This document shows, in pieces, positions 60,605-64,000 of a stretch of DNA of 64,000 bases (position 1 is the first letter of the stretch; each line of letters opens with the position of its first letter). The DNA lies in NCBI GenBank assembly GCA_934121905.1, contig CAKOVI010000009.1, forward strand, positions 1 through 64,000. Direction: 5' to 3'. The position numbers and the translations under genes are program-made. The notes under the pieces were generated by a model. The model was not told the DNA's origin. It ran no database searches and was given only the letters and a program-made list of their open reading frames with translations. This DNA comes from an uncultured Clostridia bacterium. GTDB lineage: Bacteria > Bacillota > Clostridia > TANB77 > CAG-508.

Positions 60605-62143
60605 TTAATCTGCAATATATTCTATTGTTTTTACAAATCCATTTATATTATCTACATCGGTTATTTTTGTGTCTAAAGTTATATCACACATTTCGTGTAA
60701 TACATAACCATAGTTTGATTGTAAATGATATCCCATTCCTAAAAATGTTTCTGTTTGATTATTTACATTTAATTTTATTGGATATGTAAAATTGTCATAA
60801 CTATAAAGAACTATTATATACCCTTTTCCGTCACTATCTATATTTGTATATTCAATCGACATTCCATCAATTCTATATGTGTCTTTAAGATATCTTTGTA
60901 TTTCTTCTTTTGCAGTATCTTTTGAACTTCTTTTTATACTAACTGCCTGTATATTTTGAATATTGTCATTTGGGTCTGTGGTTTCTCCTTCTACATATAC
61001 CAAATCGCCAACGTTTAAATCTGAAAACTGAATTTTGCTATTATTTTCGTATTCTTTTATTGATGTTTCACTATTTATATTTACATTTGCTGTTATTATT
61101 TGACTATCATAACCTATTTGTATTTGATTGTCTTTTATGCTCGTTATAATTCCACTAGATGTAACATTAATTTGTGTATTATCACTAATACTTGTATTTT
61201 GTTCATTTGAAGCATTTTCTAGATATATGCAATTTGTATTTACAACCTTACTTACTATAAGAACATTTACTTGATAATCACTTCTTGTATTTCCAAGCTT
61301 ATATTTTATATTTCCAATATTTTGCTTTATTTCGTTTATGTCATATTTCGAAATTGTTATTATTACATTTTCTTTTTCAAAATCTACATCTTTTAATTGG
61401 TTATTTGATTTGAAATTTAATTGTTTTAATAAATTTTCATATCTATTCTCATCATATTCTATAACTGTTTGATAAACATTATTTTGATATATCCCACTCT
61501 GTTTTAACTCTATATCTACATTTGTAGGTAATTCTTTTAGAGCATTTTCTGAAGTATAACTATTGTTTTTATCAAAATTATATTTTGTCATTTCTTTTGT
61601 TTGACTATCTAATTTTGCCGTTAATCCTTTTACATCATCAAGCGATGTTTTTATAACTTGCCCACTGTCTGTAAATCTCCTTATTATGCCTATTTCGCTT
61701 TCTTCTAGCATAAATACAATGTTTTTGCTCTTTGTATTATAATCAAATTCTACAAAACTCCCTTTATTTTCAAATTCTGCTATTTCATTTTCTGAATATA
61801 CTTTACCTTCAATTGGGTTATATGTTCTGTTATATAATTCTGAATAGATTTTAGAATATGCTTTTGTTCCCTCTTGAATTATATAATAGTCACCATTAGT
61901 TTTCTTGTATATTATTCTATCTGGTTGTTGTAATGTTAAGTTCTGACCTACTTGTCCTAATTCTCCTTGTTTTTCCTGATTTTTTTCTACTTTATATATC
62001 GCAAATAAAATTAGCCCTATACTTAATAGTAATATTAGACATTTTCCAGTTATTAACATTCTTTTATTTTTTTGTATTTTTCCAATAGCGGTTACAAGTA
62101 TGCTTGTTATAAAACAAATTATTATAATAAAATATATTGGCAT
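60605..62143 (-). CDS. Membrane-anchored extracytoplasmic protein, unknown
   Basis: 512 residues. Two N-terminal helices (about 3-20 and 33-54) precede a large region, probably outside. One segment (around residues 325-390, GIITSIKDNQIQIGY to LNVGDLVYVEG) looks like an OB-like DUF5666 module. I do not recognise the rest. I start at the ATG at 62143 with AAGGAGG; the longer frame begins before that site. It is transcribed between the HAD phosphatase and the DUF6688-like gene. Confidence 0.7.
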   Translation of the reverse strand: MPIYFIIIICFITSILVTAIGKIQKNKRMLITGKCLILLLSIGLILFAIYKVEKNQEKQGELGQVGQNLTLQQPDRIIYKKTNGDYYIIQEGTKAYSKIYSELYNRTYNPIEGKVYSENEIAEFENKGSFVEFDYNTKSKNIVFMLEESEIGIIRRFTDSGQVIKTSLDDVKGLTAKLDSQTKEMTKYNFDKNNSYTSENALKELPTNVDIELKQSGIYQNNVYQTVIEYDENRYENLLKQLNFKSNNQLKDVDFEKENVIITISKYDINEIKQNIGNIKYKLGNTRSDYQVNVLIVSKVVNTNCIYLENASNEQNTSISDNTQINVTSSGIITSIKDNQIQIGYDSQIITANVNINSETSIKEYENNSKIQFSDLNVGDLVYVEGETTDPNDNIQNIQAVSIKRSSKDTAKEEIQRYLKDTYRIDGMSIEYTNIDSDGKGYIIVLYSYDNFTYPIKLNVNNQTETFLGMGYHLQSNYGYVLHEMCDITLDTKITDVDNINGFVKTIEYIAD

Positions 62144-62156
62144 AATTTTTTCCTCC

Positions 62157-62816
62157 TTAAAAAACATTCTTCAATTGTTTTAATTCTTTTATCACGTAAA
62201 CTCCTTCTAATTCATCTTTATATTCTTCTGCTTTATTTTTTATATCTCTCCATACAACATTTTTTATCCCTGCATCTATTGCTCCCTTTATATCCATTTT
62301 AAGGCTATCTCCAACTATAGCAATTTCATCCATTTGAAATTTTCCCGCCGCTTGCTCAAAGCTTTCTTTATATGGTTTTGCATATTTTTCTGCTCCATAA
62401 AATTCAGTAAAAAATTTACATATTCCTATATTTTCAAGTCTTTTTATTTGAGATTCAATAAACCAATTTGTAAGTACTACTAATTCATATTTTTGAGATA
62501 GATATTCTAGTGTTTCAAAATCTTCCTTTGGATATTCTTTAGGTACTGCTATCTTTCCTATATTTTCTAGCCATATATCCATAAATTCATATGGCAAATG
62601 TAGATTTAGTTTTTCATTTAAGTAATCGATTACTTCTTTTTGGTCGAACTTTGTTTTTCCTTCCTCATATTCTGATTCCACTTCATTTATTTTTTTGTAT
62701 AAATCGTTTGTTTTGGGATAATTTATTGTGTTTAAAGCTATATCTGCTGCTTTTTCGTATTCGTCTTTCCACATTATTAGTGTGTTATCTAAGTCAAATA
62801 TTATTCTTTTTATCAT
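62157..62816 (-). CDS. HAD-superfamily hydrolase
   Basis: Probable small-molecule phosphatase. Motif I is DLDNTL near residue 7, motif II VLTNW, motif III a Lys in EKYAKPYKESF, and motif IV VGDSLKMDIKGA. The cap is the helical C1 type of the YjjG/PhoSP class. 219 residues from the ATG at 62816 with AAGGAG; the 34-codon upstream extension has no site. It lies downstream of the ileS terminator. Confidence 0.9.
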   Translation of the reverse strand: MIKRIIFDLDNTLIMWKDEYEKAADIALNTINYPKTNDLYKKINEVESEYEEGKTKFDQKEVIDYLNEKLNLHLPYEFMDIWLENIGKIAVPKEYPKEDFETLEYLSQKYELVVLTNWFIESQIKRLENIGICKFFTEFYGAEKYAKPYKESFEQAAGKFQMDEIAIVGDSLKMDIKGAIDAGIKNVVWRDIKNKAEEYKDELEGVYVIKELKQLKNVF

Positions 62817-62893
62817 TTTTTCTTTACTCCTTGTTTTATTAATTGTTAAAATCATATCATATTTTTCTTTGTTTGTCTTAAATTTTTCCAAAA

Positions 62894-62924
62894 AAGTATG
62901 TGAAATTAAAAATCTCACATACTT
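62894..62924 (-). terminator. Terminator of ileS
   Basis: A 10-bp perfect stem AAGTATGTGA/TCACATACTT with an 11-base loop, followed by seven T residues on the minus strand, ten bases after the ileS stop. Confidence 0.9.
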
Positions 62925-62932
62925 AAAAAATC

Positions 62933-64000
62933 TTATTTTACAACTTCAACAAAGATATTCAAATTTTCACCATTAATAGGAGTTGGAATATATTCTTTTC
63001 CATCTACATTATACAAAATATCTTTAGCCAAAGTATCATGTTTAATAACATCTTCATATTTCTTAACAACTGCTTCTAAAGTTTCGTTTCCACCAACATA
63101 AAGATTAATATTATCCATAACCTCAAAGCCACTGTCTTTTCTCATATTTTGAACTTTAGACAAGATTTCTCTTAAATATCCTTCTTCTCTTAATTCAGGT
63201 GTAATTTCAGTTTCAATAACAACACCAATTTCACCGGTTCCGCTAAATGCAAAACCATCTTTTCCTTGCATTGTTACTAACAAGTTGTCTTTTGATAAAG
63301 GTATTTGAACTTCACCTATTTCAATATATTCGATGTTTCCAGCTTCAACCTTAGTTGCTAGTTCCATTTGGTTAAATTCTGCTATTTTTTGTTTAATTTG
63401 AGGAATTAGTCTTCCATATTCTTTTCCAAGTACAGGAAGATTTGGTTTTATCTCAAAATCAACATAATTTTTCATATCTGCACCTAAAACAACTTCTTTT
63501 ACATTTAATTCTTCTTTTACTATATCACTATAGTATTCTGGAAGATTTTTAACAGATATAAGCATTTTTGATAATGGTTGTCTGTTTTTGATATTTACAG
63601 AATTTCTTGCGCTTCTTCCAAGTTTTACTATTGTGTAAGCTAGGTCCATTTCCTCTTCTAGTTTTTTATCAACTTCTGCTGCATTTACTTCTGGCCAAGA
63701 ACATAAATGGATACTTTCTTCTGCATCTCTATCTAATCCTACAACTAAGTTTTGGTAAATTTCTTCAGTCATAAATGGGATAAATGGTGCTGAAATTTTG
63801 CTTAATGTTACTAATACTCTGTATAATGTAACATATGCTCCAATTTTATCATCAGTTAATTCTGTTCCCCAGAATCTTTCACGATTTCTACGTACATACC
63901 AGTTAGAAAGTCTATCCGTAAATGCTTCTATTTGATTTGCGCTTCCTGTTATGTCATATTTTTCTAGTTTTTCGTCAACTTCTTTTACTAATGTATTTAA
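62933..64000 (-). CDS. ileS: Isoleucine--tRNA ligase, C-terminal part
   Basis: Partial: the gene runs off the right edge, and about 355 residues are inside. The anticodon-binding domain shows FTDRLSNWYVRRNRERFWG, APFIPFMTEEIYQNLV and VKLGRSARNSVNIKNRQPLSKM, which are characteristic of IleRS with the long C-terminal extension (eukaryote-like IleS2 type). The open frame is continuous to position 64000. Its HIGH and KMSKS motifs lie outside the window. The terminator follows directly. Confidence 0.95.
   Translation of the reverse strand, partial: LNTLVKEVDEKLEKYDITGSANQIEAFTDRLSNWYVRRNRERFWGTELTDDKIGAYVTLYRVLVTLSKISAPFIPFMTEEIYQNLVVGLDRDAEESIHLCSWPEVNAAEVDKKLEEEMDLAYTIVKLGRSARNSVNIKNRQPLSKMLISVKNLPEYYSDIVKEELNVKEVVLGADMKNYVDFEIKPNLPVLGKEYGRLIPQIKQKIAEFNQMELATKVEAGNIEYIEIGEVQIPLSKDNLLVTMQGKDGFAFSGTGEIGVVIETEITPELREEGYLREILSKVQNMRKDSGFEVMDNINLYVGGNETLEAVVKKYEDVIKHDTLAKDILYNVDGKEYIPTPINGENLNIFVEVVK

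Overview
The window is a piece of chromosome from a low-G+C Bacillota bacterium, most likely an anaerobic Clostridia lineage. The base composition is strongly A+T-rich by eye. It carries a V-type (Ntp) ATPase operon, a T-box in front of valS, a clostridial-style FAS II/acetyl-CoA carboxylase operon, L-lactate dehydrogenase, a one-chain GlyRS and a dockerin-bearing autolysin. The genus cannot be read from the sequence. Almost every gene is on the minus strand, so the window probably lies on one replichore. The only plus-strand genes I support are a 43-codon gene at 50.0 kb and three genes at 55.8-57.7 kb.

Layout, left to right; transcription mostly runs right to left. 0.2-3.2 kb: valS with promoter and T-box leader. 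3.2-11.9 kb: a nine-gene V-ATPase operon (order of transcription F-C-I-K-G-E-A-B-D). 11.9-16.4 kb: a transglutaminase-like protein, an LAxTG surface protein, ychF behind tRNA-Thr(GGT), a small membrane protein and ldh. 16.5-23.5 kb: argS, trpS, cysS and a class A penicillin-binding protein. 23.8-34.1 kb: the fatty-acid operon (acyl-CoA/ACP ligase, birA, fabD, fabG, fabF, accB, fabZ, accC, accD, accA, fabI), closed by a clear terminator. 34.2-41.4 kb: a YbjQ-like protein, membrane proteins, a cadherin-like protein beside a dockerin glucosaminidase, a small unknown gene and an ABC exporter. 41.5-49.8 kb: the glycolytic operon gap-pgk-(Nudix-GMK-like)-tpiA-gpmI-(YezG-like)-eno. 50-64 kb: glyQS, a CNNM-type membrane protein, two glycosyltransferases, recX, two secreted low-complexity proteins, a pseudouridine synthase, der, a nagZ remnant, two membrane proteins of unknown role, a HAD phosphatase and the 3' part of ileS.

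The most striking structure is a family of about 17 dispersed compound palindromes (called PAL elements here). They share a core GGGACCGGGTCTTTTT (type A) or GGGGACGGTTCTTTT (type B). They sit inside operons, usually 0-20 bp after the stop codon of the upstream gene and just before the next ribosome binding site. Their outer arms differ from copy to copy but stay complementary within a copy; one is a perfect 76-bp palindrome and another a perfect 37-bp stem. In two genes (birA, accA) the element supplies the C-terminal codons and the stop. No transposase is present in the window. I do not recognise this family by name.

Three genes (ntpE, accD and a YezG-like gene) are each interrupted by what looks like exactly one surplus base. 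Two of these are normally indispensable, so read errors are the first explanation to exclude, before pseudogenes or recoding.
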